A stretch of DNA of 16,175 bases from JALORV01 sp035429725 (GCA_035429725.1 DAOMFI010000069.1:1-16175); one strand, 5' to 3'. Shown: positions 7,378 to 14,786, counted from the first letter of the stretch. Numbers and translations are program-made. The notes: generated by a model from the letters alone, not told the origin.

Positions 7378-8963
7378 ATGGCAACGTTTGTGAAGTCACG
7401 GGTCGCCGCCATGGCGGTGGCCGGGTTCGCGGTTGCGGCCTCGCTTGGCCTGCCCGCTGTGTCGGATGCGCAGCAGAAGGGGTCGGCCCCGGCGGCGGGC
7501 AAGGGCGAGCAGTTCGTGCCGGTGCTTGTGTACCGGACCGGCGCGTACGCGCCGAACGGCACTCCCTGGGCCAACGGTTTCGTCGACTACCTGAAGCTGG
7601 TGAATGCCCAGGGTGGAATCAACGGCGTGAAGCTCGCTTGGGAAGAGTGCGAGACGGGCTACGCGACCGACCGCGGTGTCGAGTGCTATGAGCGACTCAA
7701 GACCAAGCCCTTCGTCTCGGCTTTCCAGCCGCTCTCAACGGGCATCACGTTCGCCCTGACCGACAAGGCGCCAACGGACAAGATTCCGCTGGTCACGGCC
7801 GGCTACGGCCGCTCGGAGTCGGTGGAGGGCGAGGCCTTCCCCTGGAACTTTCCGCTGATGGGCACCTACTGGGACGCGGCTGACGTTCTGGTGCAGCACG
7901 TCGGCAAGTTGAACGGCGGTGTGGACAAGCTGAAGGGCAAGAAGATCGCGCTCGTCTACCACGACTCGCCGTTCGGCAAGGAGCCGATCGCGCTGCTGCA
8001 GGAGCGTGCCAAGTTGCACGGCTTTGAACTGATGACGATCCCGGTCACGCATCCGGGCGTCGAGCAGAAGGCCGCGTGGCTGCAGATCCGCCAGAACCGT
8101 CCGGACTATGTCTTCCTCTGGGGCTGGGGNNNNNNNNNNNNNNNNNNNNNNNNNNNNNNNNNNNNNNNNNNNNNNNNNNNNNNNNNNNNNNNNNNNNNNN
8201 NNNNNNNNNNNNNNNNNNNNNNNNNNNNNCGTGGCTGCAGATCCGCCAGAACCGTCCGGACTATGTCTTCCTCTGGGGCTGGGGTGTGATGAACTCGACG
8301 GCGCTGCGAGAGGCCGTGGCGACCGGATACCCGCGCGACAAGATGTACGGCGTGTGGTGGGCGGCTGCCGAGCCCGACGTTCTGCCGGTCGGAGCCGATG
8401 CCAAGGGCTATAACGGCCTGGCATTGCAGCACGGCGCGGGCCGTGCCAAGGTGCACAACGACATCCTGGCCACGCTGCACGCCAAGGGACAGGGCACGGG
8501 GCCGCAGGAAGAAGTCGGCACGGTTCTGTACACGCGCGGCATGATCAGCGCCATGCTGCAGGTCGAAGGCATTCGCCAGGCACAGCTGCGCTACGGCAAC
8601 AAGCCGCTGACCGGTGAGCAGGTCCGCTACGGATTGGAGAACCTGAACCTCGATGCCAAGCGGCTGGACGCTCTCGGGCTGACGGGAGTGATGAAGCCGC
8701 TGGCAACGAACTGTCGCGACCATGCTGGCGCCCGCGCCGCGCGCATCCAGCAGTGGGACGGCACCAAGTGGGTGTTCACGTCCGACTTCTACGAAGCCGA
8801 CAACCAGATCATCAAGCCGATGATCAAGGCGGCGGCGCAGCGTTACGTCGCCGACAAGAAGCTCACGATGCGCAGCTGCGCGGACGAGATCGCGGCGGAC
8901 GCCAAGGGCGCGGCGCCGGCGGCAGCGCCGGCCGCGGTCAAGACGGCTCCGGCCAAGAAGTAG
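7378..8963 (+). CDS. Periplasmic binding protein of HAAT ABC importer (interrupted by false gap)
   Basis: Substrate-capturing subunit of the importer, a type I periplasmic binding protein of the Leu/Ile/Val or amide/urea class. The signal peptide spans about residues 1-31, with cleavage likely at VSDA|QQ. The mature start (VPVLVYRTGAYAPNG) and the segments YLKLVNAQGGINGVKL, ECETGYATDRGVECYERL and GKKIALVYHDSPFGKEP identify the family. The coordinates include 155 artefactual bases: 100 N at 8130-8229 plus a second copy of a 55-base stretch. Removing one copy and the gap joins both halves in frame and gives 476 residues. The last 20 or so residues are an Ala/Pro/Lys-rich tail. The ATG at 7378 is six bases after GGAG; ATGs at 7366 and 7375 are alternatives. 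Ligand unknown; the linked ligases suggest an organic acid. Confidence 0.92.
8075..8129 (+). repeat. 55-base direct repeat, copy 1 (left of gap)
   Basis: The last 55 bases before the second N run are identical to the 55 bases immediately after it (8230-8284). The repeat begins CGTGGCTGCAGATCC and ends CTGGGGCTGGGG-like at the gap edge. It is best read as the shared end of two contigs and not as a biological repeat. Confidence 0.95.
8130..8229. other. Artefactual assembly gap (100 N) inside the binding-protein gene
   Basis: Exactly 100 N between two identical 55-base copies. The two halves of the gene read in different frames as written. Collapsing the repeat and deleting the N run (155 bases in total) restores one frame with no residues missing, so no sequence is likely to be absent here. 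Confidence 0.93.
8230..8284 (+). repeat. 55-base direct repeat, copy 2 (right of gap)
   Basis: Identical to 8075-8129. The coding sequence continues from here without interruption (GWGVMNSTALREAV). Confidence 0.95.
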
Positions 8964-8973
8964 TTCCCAGCCA

Positions 8974-9044
8974 CACAGTCGGCCGCCGCTTGCGGCCGGC
9001 TGTGCGAAGCGCTTACGGCTTACGGTGTGAGCGCTTCGCACAGC
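8974..9044 (+). promoter_or_regulatory. Two overlapping, mutually exclusive hairpins between binding protein and livF
   Basis: Hairpin A pairs 8974-8986 (CACAGTCGGCCGC) with 8992-9004 around a five-base loop; the 13-bp stem includes one T-G wobble. Hairpin B pairs 8999-9013 (GCTGTGCGAAGCGCT) with 9030-9044 (AGCGCTTCGCACAGC), a perfect 15-bp stem around a 16-base loop. The right arm of A and the left arm of B share bases 8999-9004, so the full stems cannot coexist. Neither is followed by a T run, so neither is a standard intrinsic terminator. The livF ribosome binding site (GGAG at 9051-9054) lies just outside hairpin B. Likely roles are protecting the upstream message, which would favour the binding protein, or a switch affecting livF; this is inferred. 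Confidence 0.6.
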
Positions 9045-9060
9045 GACAACGGAGTTCACG

Positions 9061-9882
<822 letters not shown>

Positions 9883-9903
9883 GGCCGGGACGCAATGGTT
9901 TTT

Positions 9904-9928
9904 CCGCGCATGCACGCGCGGGGGTTTT
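9904..9928 (+). terminator. Possible weak terminator after livF
   Basis: CCGCGC at 9904-9909 pairs with GCGCGG at 9916-9921 around a six-base loop, followed by GGG and TTTT at 9925-9928. The stem is short and the T run brief, so partial termination before the Lys-rich protein gene is the most that can be claimed. Confidence 0.3.
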
Positions 9929-9987
9929 CGTCAGCGCGCGGGTTGGCGAAAGCGGAGTGGGGACCGCGCATTCATCGAGGAGCGTAG

Positions 9988-10317
9988 ATGGCCACAAAGA
10001 AAGCTGCGAAGAAGAAGTCCCGCCGTACCGTGATGTACAGCTCCGGAGGCAAAAAGCTGTACGCGGTGCGCGATGCCAGCGGCAAGTTCAAGGACATCCA
10101 GCAGTACTCGCGTGCCCATGCCATGGACATCAAGAAGGGCAGCTCCGCAGAAACCAAGGCGGCTGCCAAGAAGGCCGCCAAGAAAACAGCCAAGAAGGCG
10201 GCAACAGCCAAGAAGACCGTGGCAAAGAAGGTCAGCAAGCGCGCCACCACCGCGAAGAAAGCCGCTGGCGGAATCGTCAAGAGCCTGAAGCGCGCCTTGA
10301 AGAAGGTGACGGGCTAG
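9988..10317 (+). CDS. Lys/Ala-rich histone-tail-like small protein
   Basis: A 109-residue, very basic protein. The N-terminal part (about residues 1-52) has a short basic start, MATKKAAKKKSRR, then a folded-looking segment, SSGGKKLYAVRDASGKFKD, and IQQYSRAHAMDIKKG. The rest (about 53-105) is made of AAKK/TAKKA-like repeats, as in histone H1-like proteins of Bordetella and other bacteria (BpH1, AlgP-type tails), and ends SLKRALKKVTG. It has no signal peptide or membrane helix. Binding to DNA, RNA or another polyanion is expected from composition only. The ATG has a strong GAGGAG five bases upstream. It sits 105 bases after livF and before the lipoprotein and PaaK-like genes, an odd place for a nucleoid-type protein; it could be a separate transcription unit. 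Confidence 0.8.
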   Translation: MATKKAAKKKSRRTVMYSSGGKKLYAVRDASGKFKDIQQYSRAHAMDIKKGSSAETKAAAKKAAKKTAKKAATAKKTVAKKVSKRATTAKKAAGGIVKSLKRALKKVTG

Positions 10318-10333
10318 CACACCGGAGCCTGGG

Positions 10334-10381
10334 GAGCGGGCGAAGGGACCGGGGCAAGACGCCTTACCCCTGAGCCCGCTC
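10334..10381 (+). terminator. Long GC-rich hairpin, possible terminator of the Lys-rich protein gene
   Basis: GAGCGGGC at 10334-10341 pairs perfectly with GCCCGCTC at 10374-10381. Inside lies a second element in which GGGG near 10351 faces CCCC near 10367. There is no T run after the stem, so it may act as an mRNA-end stabiliser or factor-dependent terminator. It ends 12 bases before the ATG of the lipoprotein gene. Confidence 0.35.
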
Positions 10382-10393
10382 AGTGCGTGTCCC

Positions 10394-10630
10394 ATGCGCT
10401 TTGCTGCAGCGCCCGCAACGCTCGCCGCCTTAGGCATCGTGCTGCTGATGCTCGTGTCGTGCCGCCCGTCCGCGGTGCCCGAATCGACTGAAGCGCTGCC
10501 CTCGCGTGACCGGGCGGCGACGCCGTTGCCAACGCGCGAGACGACGATCGATCCGGTCACCCGCAAGCTCGACGCCGCGCAGCTCGAGGCGGAGCGGCGC
10601 CGCTCCGAGATCGACCAGGCCGGAAAGTAG
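10394..10630 (+). CDS. Small putative lipoprotein, function unknown
   Basis: A 78-residue protein with a lipoprotein signal: a hydrophobic stretch to residue 22 and lipobox LVSC with the acylated cysteine at C23. The mature part is about 56 residues, polar and low in complexity (RPSAVPESTEALPSRDR and onward). It ends in a charged, probably helical segment (LDAAQLEAERRRSEIDQAGK). No family is recognised. No convincing Shine-Dalgarno precedes the ATG; the region before it is taken up by a GC-rich hairpin. It is 21 bases upstream of the PaaK-like gene on the same strand. It would sit on the periplasmic side of a membrane. The lipobox is the main support for it being a real gene. Confidence 0.6.
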   Translation: MRFAAAPATLAALGIVLLMLVSCRPSAVPESTEALPSRDRAATPLPTRETTIDPVTRKLDAAQLEAERRRSEIDQAGK

Positions 10631-10651
10631 ATCCTTTCCTGCGAGGACCCC

Positions 10652-11881
10652 ATGCCGCAGCATTTCGACAGTCGCGAGACCCGCGATCCCCGTCAGCGTG
10701 AACTTGACCTGATGGGGCATCTGCCGGGATTGGTTGCCAATGCGCTGAAGGCGCCCGGTTGGCGCCAGCATCTCGGCGCCGTCGATCCCGCGGAAATTGC
10801 GACCCGCGCCGCACTTGCGCGCCTGCCGGTGCTGAGAAAGTCGGAACTGCCGGCGCGGCAGAAGGCTGCGCCGCCCTTCGGCGGCTTCGTCGCGGAGCCG
10901 GTCGAGCGATTCGGCCGGCTATTCACCTCGCCTGGACCCATTTACGAACCCGAAGGACGCCATGAGGATGCCTGGCGGGCGGCACGCGGGCTGTATGCGG
11001 CCGGCATGCGCGCCGGGCACGTGGTGTTGAATACGTTTTCGTATCACCTGACGCCGGGCGGATTCATTCTCGACGGCGGCGCGCGCGCGGTCGGTTGTGC
11101 GGTCATTCCGGCCGGGCCCGGCAACACCGAGCAGCAACTCGACCTGATCGAACACCTGCGGCCGTCGGCCTACATCGGCACGCCGGACTTCCTGAAGATC
11201 CTGCTCGATGCCGCAGCGGCGGCGCAGCGCGATGTGTCCTCGCTCAAGCGCGCCGTGGTGTCGGGGGCCGCTTTCCCGCCTTCGCTGCAGGCCGAGATCA
11301 AGGCGCGTGGCATCGATGCCTATCAGCTTTATGCCACCGCCGATCTCGGTGTCGTTGCCTACGAGACGATCGCGCGCGAGGGCATGGTGGTCAACGAGGA
11401 TGTGCTGGTCGAGATCGTGCGGCCCGGCACCGGCGAGCCCGTGCCGGACGGCGAGGTCGGCGAAGTGGTCGTCACTTCGTTCGACCCGCACCACCCATGG
11501 ATCCGCCTGGCGCTCGGCGACCTTTCCGCGATTCTGCCCGGCACATCGCCGTGCGGGCGCACGAATGCACGCATCCGCGGCTGGATGGGTCGCGCGGACC
11601 AGACGACCAAGGTGAAGGGCATGTTTGTGCGACCCGAGCAGATCGCCGACATCGGTCGCCGGCATCCCGGCGTGGGCCGGCTGAGGCTCGTTGTCGTGCG
11701 TGCCGGCGAGAGCGACGCCATGATCCTGAAGGTCGAATCGGCGGCTCAGGAACCGGCGCTGGGCGAGCGGATCCAGGAGTCGTTGCGGACCGTGACCAAG
11801 CTCGGCGGGAAAGTCGAGCTTGTCGCACCGGGCTCGCTGCCCAACGACGGCAAGGTCATCGACGATACGCGCCCTCAGTAA
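10652..11881 (+). CDS. PaaK-family AMP-binding enzyme with altered phosphate loop
   Basis: Member of the phenylacetate-CoA ligase (PaaK) branch of adenylate-forming enzymes, 409 residues. Several segments follow PaaK as I recall it: a Tyr/His-containing turn (NTFSYHLTPGGF near 127-138), GCAVIPAGPGNTEQQLDLI near 148-165, YIGTPDFLKILLD near 174-186, LYATADLGVVAYE (226-238, the aromatic-Thr-Glu region), LALGDLS (286-292) and GRADQTTKVKGMFVRPEQI (313-331). Lys401 in LPNDGKVID is placed like the catalytic lysine. The phosphate loop, SSGTTGKPT in PaaK, reads TSPGPIYEPEG (92-102), losing the Thr-Thr-Gly core. The enzyme may use a different phosphate-binding mode, or may have lost adenylation. It ends the operon and has GAGG before its ATG. 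Substrate unknown; an aryl or arylacetic acid would be the family default. Confidence 0.85.
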   Translation: MPQHFDSRETRDPRQRELDLMGHLPGLVANALKAPGWRQHLGAVDPAEIATRAALARLPVLRKSELPARQKAAPPFGGFVAEPVERFGRLFTSPGPIYEPEGRHEDAWRAARGLYAAGMRAGHVVLNTFSYHLTPGGFILDGGARAVGCAVIPAGPGNTEQQLDLIEHLRPSAYIGTPDFLKILLDAAAAAQRDVSSLKRAVVSGAAFPPSLQAEIKARGIDAYQLYATADLGVVAYETIAREGMVVNEDVLVEIVRPGTGEPVPDGEVGEVVVTSFDPHHPWIRLALGDLSAILPGTSPCGRTNARIRGWMGRADQTTKVKGMFVRPEQIADIGRRHPGVGRLRLVVVRAGESDAMILKVESAAQEPALGERIQESLRTVTKLGGKVELVAPGSLPNDGKVIDDTRPQ

Positions 11882-11910
11882 GCGCGGGCAGTTTGCGCGC
11901 CAGAAATGCA

Positions 11911-11932
11911 GACGGCGCCCGCAGGCGCCGTC
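11911..11932. terminator. Hairpin between converging genes, likely bidirectional terminator
   Basis: GACGGCGCC (11911-11919) pairs perfectly with GGCGCCGTC (11924-11932) around a four-base loop. It lies in the 69-bp space between the converging PaaK-like gene (plus) and the DUF1801 gene (minus). Read on the minus strand, the stem is followed by TGCATTTCTGG, a modest T-rich tail; on the plus strand no T run follows. Confidence 0.6.
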
Positions 11933-11950
11933 GCACGTTGCCAAGAAGAC

Positions 11951-12664
11951 TTAGCGGCGGCGGCTGGCGGCGCCGGCCTTCTTGGCCGCAGCTTTCTTCG
12001 GCGCAGCGCGCGAGGCCGCGGGCCGCGCGGCAGCTCGCGAGACGGCGCGTTTGGCCGGCCGTGCCGCCGAAGCCGATTTCGCGCGCACGGTCTTCGGCTT
12101 GCTCGTCACCGGCGCCCCGGTCGCGATGTCGATCGCCGCGATCATCACGTCACGTACCGAGTTCGCCATCGCGTTGATCGCATCGGTCATCGCGGCGGCG
12201 GGTTTGGCGATCGGCAGCTTGACCGTCGTTGCCGGCGGCGCAGCGGCCTCTTCGTTGATGTCCCAGAGTCGCAGCAACTCCGCCTGGGTTGGCACGGTCC
12301 CCTGCGAGACTCGCTGCCGCCGGGCGGCGACGGAGTCACGTACGATCTTCTCGACGACGTCCAGCGGCAGACGGTTGAGGTCCGAAAACTTGATGAAGCT
12401 CTTGTTGGCATTGACGCCCTGCAACGCTTCCTTGTGCTTCAGGACGACGTCTTTCTCGGCCACGTACAGCGACATATGCCGGCGGCCGGATTCCAGGGCG
12501 AACAGCGGCCCGTCGAGTTCGTAGAAAGCGAGACCGTAGCGCATGCTTTCGCGCACCCCGCGGGCGGAGCGGCGAATCATGCTGCACAAGCGCGCCATTG
12601 CCACGCGACGGTCCGGCGGCAGGTCGCGCAGGTAGGCGCCTACCGTCGAGGCTGTCGGGTTCAT
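11951..12664 (-). CDS. DUF1801 domain protein with histone-like basic tail
   Basis: A 237-residue protein in two parts. Residues about 5-125 form a DUF1801 (YdhG/YdeI-like) domain: VGAYLRDLPPDRRVAMARLC, the RESMRYGLAFYELDG region (38-52), HMSLYV (63-68) and KSFIKFSDLNRLPLDVVEKI (88-107). The family's biochemical role is not well defined. After a linker (about 125-180) the last 55 residues are Ala/Lys/Arg/Pro-rich (SASAARPAKRAVSRAAARP, APKKAAAKKAGAASRRR), like bacterial histone H1-type tails, suggesting binding to nucleic acid or another polyanion. It is cytosolic with no signal peptide. The ATG has GGAGG six bases upstream. It is transcribed toward the transporter operon and separated from it by a hairpin. 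The upstream DUF3455 gene is on the same strand, 116 bases away. Confidence 0.85.
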   Translation of the reverse strand: MNPTASTVGAYLRDLPPDRRVAMARLCSMIRRSARGVRESMRYGLAFYELDGPLFALESGRRHMSLYVAEKDVVLKHKEALQGVNANKSFIKFSDLNRLPLDVVEKIVRDSVAARRQRVSQGTVPTQAELLRLWDINEEAAAPPATTVKLPIAKPAAAMTDAINAMANSVRDVMIAAIDIATGAPVTSKPKTVRAKSASAARPAKRAVSRAAARPAASRAAPKKAAAKKAGAASRRR

Positions 12665-12780
12665 GAGATTCCTCCGGCGTACAGCGTCCGAAAACGCTGA
12701 ATTTTAACGCTTTTTGAGGAATGCCTTCGGACGCCGCCCTTTTTGAGTTCAGGTGGCGGCCTGGCCGTGACTTTGACGGT
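12665..12780 (-). promoter_or_regulatory. Intergenic region with inverted repeat and AT-rich promoter-like patch
   Basis: The 116 bp between the DUF1801 and DUF3455 genes hold a 9-bp inverted repeat: GCGTCCGAA at 12684-12692 and TTCGGACGC at 12726-12734. Between its arms is an AT-rich patch that reads TTAAAAT on the minus strand, a possible -10 box for the DUF1801 gene about 35 bases before its start. No convincing -35 box was seen. The repeat could be an operator or the terminator of the upstream DUF3455 gene. Confidence 0.3.
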
Positions 12781-13362
12781 TCAGCCGGGCGACCCCGACT
12801 TCGCCCGGTAGAAAATGAAATCGGCCGAAAAATCGACACGGAGAATCTGGTTCGTCAGTGCGGCTTCGCACTTCGGCGGTGGCATGCCGCCCCGAGTATT
12901 CACCCGCTGGACGTGGGTAATGCCGTCGAAGGCGCCCTTGCCGTAGCTGCGAGTCGCCAACAGCAGCCAGCGCAGGTCGGCGGAACTGGGCGCCTCGTCA
13001 TACGAGACGATGGTGGCCACGAGTCGGCTGCCGTCATTGTGCTCGAAGGAAAAGTTGGCGCCGTGACGGCCGACGATTTTGCCGCTCGCGTCCGCCAGTT
13101 GCGCCTCGGGCTGCCGGAACACCCACAGGAAAGCCGAATCGCGCTTTTCGCACCGGAAGATCTGCACTCCCTGCGCGGAGAGCTGCAACGCGGGCTCCCG
13201 GTCCGAAGGCGCCTTGATGCTGGAAAACAGGCCAAGCCGCGGTGCGGTGACGGCAGTGCCCGTCTCCTGCCGGGGAGAGGAAGTCGTGCCGACAGAAGCA
13301 CAGCCGCAAACGAGCAATGCGCCGATGGCGAGTATCGCGTTTGGGTGATTTCTGATGCTCAT
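12781..13362 (-). CDS. DUF3455 domain envelope protein (putative lipoprotein)
   Basis: A 193-residue exported protein. The N-terminus (IRNHPNAILAIGALLVCGC) is a signal peptide with a possible lipobox VCGC and acyl-cysteine C21; Cys at the -2 position is off consensus, so ordinary signal peptidase I cleavage is the alternative. The body matches the DUF3455 pattern: VQIFRCEKRDSAFLWVFRQP, QLADASGKIVGRHGANFSFE, a WLLLATRSYGKGAFDGITHV stretch, the signature VQRVNTRGGMPPPKCEAA and the ending VDFSADFIFYRA. The family role is unknown; members are common in Proteobacteria and some fungi. The ATG at 13360-13362 was chosen over a GTG ten codons upstream because the signal peptide begins there; neither has a strong ribosome binding site. 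The 156 bp upstream show no clear promoter. Confidence 0.85.
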   Translation of the reverse strand: MSIRNHPNAILAIGALLVCGCASVGTTSSPRQETGTAVTAPRLGLFSSIKAPSDREPALQLSAQGVQIFRCEKRDSAFLWVFRQPEAQLADASGKIVGRHGANFSFEHNDGSRLVATIVSYDEAPSSADLRWLLLATRSYGKGAFDGITHVQRVNTRGGMPPPKCEAALTNQILRVDFSADFIFYRAKSGSPG

Positions 13363-13518
13363 GTCGACCCCGTCGCTGAATGTCTGTAGCACAAGGAGCT
13401 CGCCGTACCCGGCGCGCCTGTAACGGAGAGGCCCCGCTGGAACGTCAGGGCAAACTTCGTTCCCCTCCCTGGATCCACCTCGGCGGCGATCGGCTGCTCG
13501 TTTCCGGAGGCCGTCGGC

Positions 13519-14151
13519 TCACTCCCGGGTGCCGCCGTCCAGTGAGGGAGTCTGCCAGTCGCTGAAGATCGCGGCCGGATCGTCGCCATACCTAGAATGC
13601 GCCGCGTGCGCCGGCGTACCGGCAGCGATCCAGCACAGCAGCGTCTCGCCGGGCGCGCACAACGCCTGCTGCACGGCTGCATCCTGGACCGATGCGCCGC
13701 CAAGGACCTTGGCGCCGTAGCCCATCAGGTGCAGGGCGTTAAGAAAATTCATCAGGGCCGCACCCGCGCACAGCAGCTGCTCGACAGCCGGCACACCCTG
13801 CTCGCCGTCCCGCACGCGACCCAGCAGCGCCACCAGGGCCGGCCCGCGGAATGCACGCGCGCGCGCACGCTCGATGCCGGCGTCATCGGTCCCGCGCCGG
13901 CGCGCAGCGCTCGCAAAAAGTTCGCCCAGGGTGGCACGCTGCTGGATGTCGATACGCAAGAATCGGTAGGGGCGCAGTGCCTCGTGGTCTGGCGCGCGCA
14001 GTGCAAGCGACGCGGCTCGCAGCAGTTCCTCGGGTCCTGGCGCGGGCTCGATCAGGTGCCTGGGGCTGACCGAGTAGCGTCGTGCCAGGTGCGCGAGCAC
14101 ATCGCCCGGTCCGATGCCGGGGACCTGGGATGCATCTGCGTTCCGTTCCAT
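13519..14151 (-). CDS. YdjA-like nitroreductase family protein
   Basis: FMN-dependent nitroreductase-fold oxidoreductase, about 210 residues, a normal size for the short YdjA-type subgroup. FMN-site motifs are visible: the N-terminal ARRYSVSPRHL (RRS-like phosphate contact, Ser after an inserted Tyr), LRAPDHEALRPYRFLRI, and the GAALMNFLNALHLMGYGAKVLGG helix and loop that line the cofactor. The domain ends at LLCWIAAGTPA, and a short tail follows. The physiological substrate is unknown. The start is uncertain: the ATG at 14149-14151 gives MERNADAS and an ATG at 14167-14169 adds six residues; neither has a ribosome binding site. Both lie within 36 bases of the mobB stop, suggesting translational coupling. 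Its place behind mobB and tupA suggests co-expression and not a direct part in cofactor synthesis. Confidence 0.85.
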   Translation of the reverse strand: MERNADASQVPGIGPGDVLAHLARRYSVSPRHLIEPAPGPEELLRAASLALRAPDHEALRPYRFLRIDIQQRATLGELFASAARRRGTDDAGIERARARAFRGPALVALLGRVRDGEQGVPAVEQLLCAGAALMNFLNALHLMGYGAKVLGGASVQDAAVQQALCAPGETLLCWIAAGTPAHAAHSRYGDDPAAIFSDWQTPSLDGGTRE

Positions 14152-14185
14152 CGCGCACGAAAACGACATGCGGGCCGGTCGCCGT

Positions 14186-14680
14186 TCAGGCGAGCCCGTT
14201 GTGGACACAGACGAATTCCGCGATCCGAGCGACATCGTCGAGCGCGAACTGAGGCAGCGTACTGTCGATGTGCACGTCAGATGCGATGGCAACGACATGC
14301 GGGTCATCTGGATGCAGCGGAGCCTTGCCATTGGCCGCGCGAAAGACCTCGATCTTCGGAATCGGCTGACGCTTGAAGCCCTCCACGATCAGCAGATCGC
14401 ACGGAGACATGCGCGCGACGAGCTCGTCCAGCGTCAGTTCGGCGGTGCCGCGCAGCTCATGCATCAGGGCCCAGCGCACGCTTGAGGACAGCATCACCTC
14501 GCTGCAGCCGGCGTGCCGATGGCGATAGGAGTCCTTGCCGGGCTGGTCGACGTCGAACTCATGGTGTGCGCGCTTGATCAGCGACACCGTGAGGCCGCGC
14601 GCCGTCAGGAGCGGCACCACGCGTTCAATCAGCGTCGTCTTGCCGCTGCCGGACCAGCCGGCGAAACCGAAAATCTTCAT
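14186..14680 (-). CDS. mobB: MobB, molybdopterin-guanine dinucleotide biosynthesis adaptor
   Basis: GTP-binding accessory protein that helps MobA convert molybdopterin to the guanine dinucleotide form of the molybdenum (or tungsten) cofactor. The protein is 164 residues, normal for stand-alone MobB. Walker A is GWSGSGKT at 8-15. The family pattern continues with LIKRAHHEFDVDQPGKDSYR (35-54), HAGCSEVMLSS (56-66), CDLLIVEGFKRQPIPKIEV (Walker B-like, near 93-111) and a C-terminal FALDDVARIAEFV helix. The ATG has no strong Shine-Dalgarno, and a 7-bp inverted repeat lies just upstream of it. It follows tupA on the same strand after 106 bases, joining tungstate or molybdate uptake to cofactor maturation. 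No mobA lies in the window. Confidence 0.94.
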   Translation of the reverse strand: MKIFGFAGWSGSGKTTLIERVVPLLTARGLTVSLIKRAHHEFDVDQPGKDSYRHRHAGCSEVMLSSSVRWALMHELRGTAELTLDELVARMSPCDLLIVEGFKRQPIPKIEVFRAANGKAPLHPDDPHVVAIASDVHIDSTLPQFALDDVARIAEFVCVHNGLA

Positions 14681-14682
14681 CG

Positions 14683-14714
14683 CATCGCCGCCCGCGCACG
14701 AATGCCGGGCGATG
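14683..14714 (-). promoter_or_regulatory. Inverted repeat immediately upstream of mobB
   Basis: CATCGCC at 14683-14689 and GGCGATG at 14708-14714 form a perfect 7-bp inverted repeat around 18 bases. The start-proximal arm ends three bases before the mobB start codon on the minus strand, so the folded RNA would cover its ribosome binding region. Any role in translation control is inferred. Confidence 0.3.
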
Positions 14715-14786
14715 GGAGAACTGATCAGCGACGCACTCTACCAGCGAGCTCGAATCTCTCGTTTGCAGTCGACGGCGCGCGAGCAG

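Noticed and set aside
8075..8284. The 55-base duplication as a true tandem repeat or insertion target-site duplication
   Set aside because: It abuts a 100-N placeholder exactly on both sides, and collapsing it restores the gene, so an assembly origin explains it fully.
11095..12177. Plus-strand open frame of 360 residues overlapping the PaaK-like and DUF1801 genes
   Set aside because: Arg-rich shadow of the PaaK-like gene in another frame, running through the hairpin between converging genes.
13597..14376. Plus-strand open frame opposite the nitroreductase and mobB
   Set aside because: No family sequence; the minus strand holds clear nitroreductase and MobB motifs.
14681..14786. Molybdenum-cofactor riboswitch upstream of mobB
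   Set aside because: The space is only 106 bases, with one 7-bp stem that covers the start region. It lacks the multi-stem architecture of the known Moco RNA motif.
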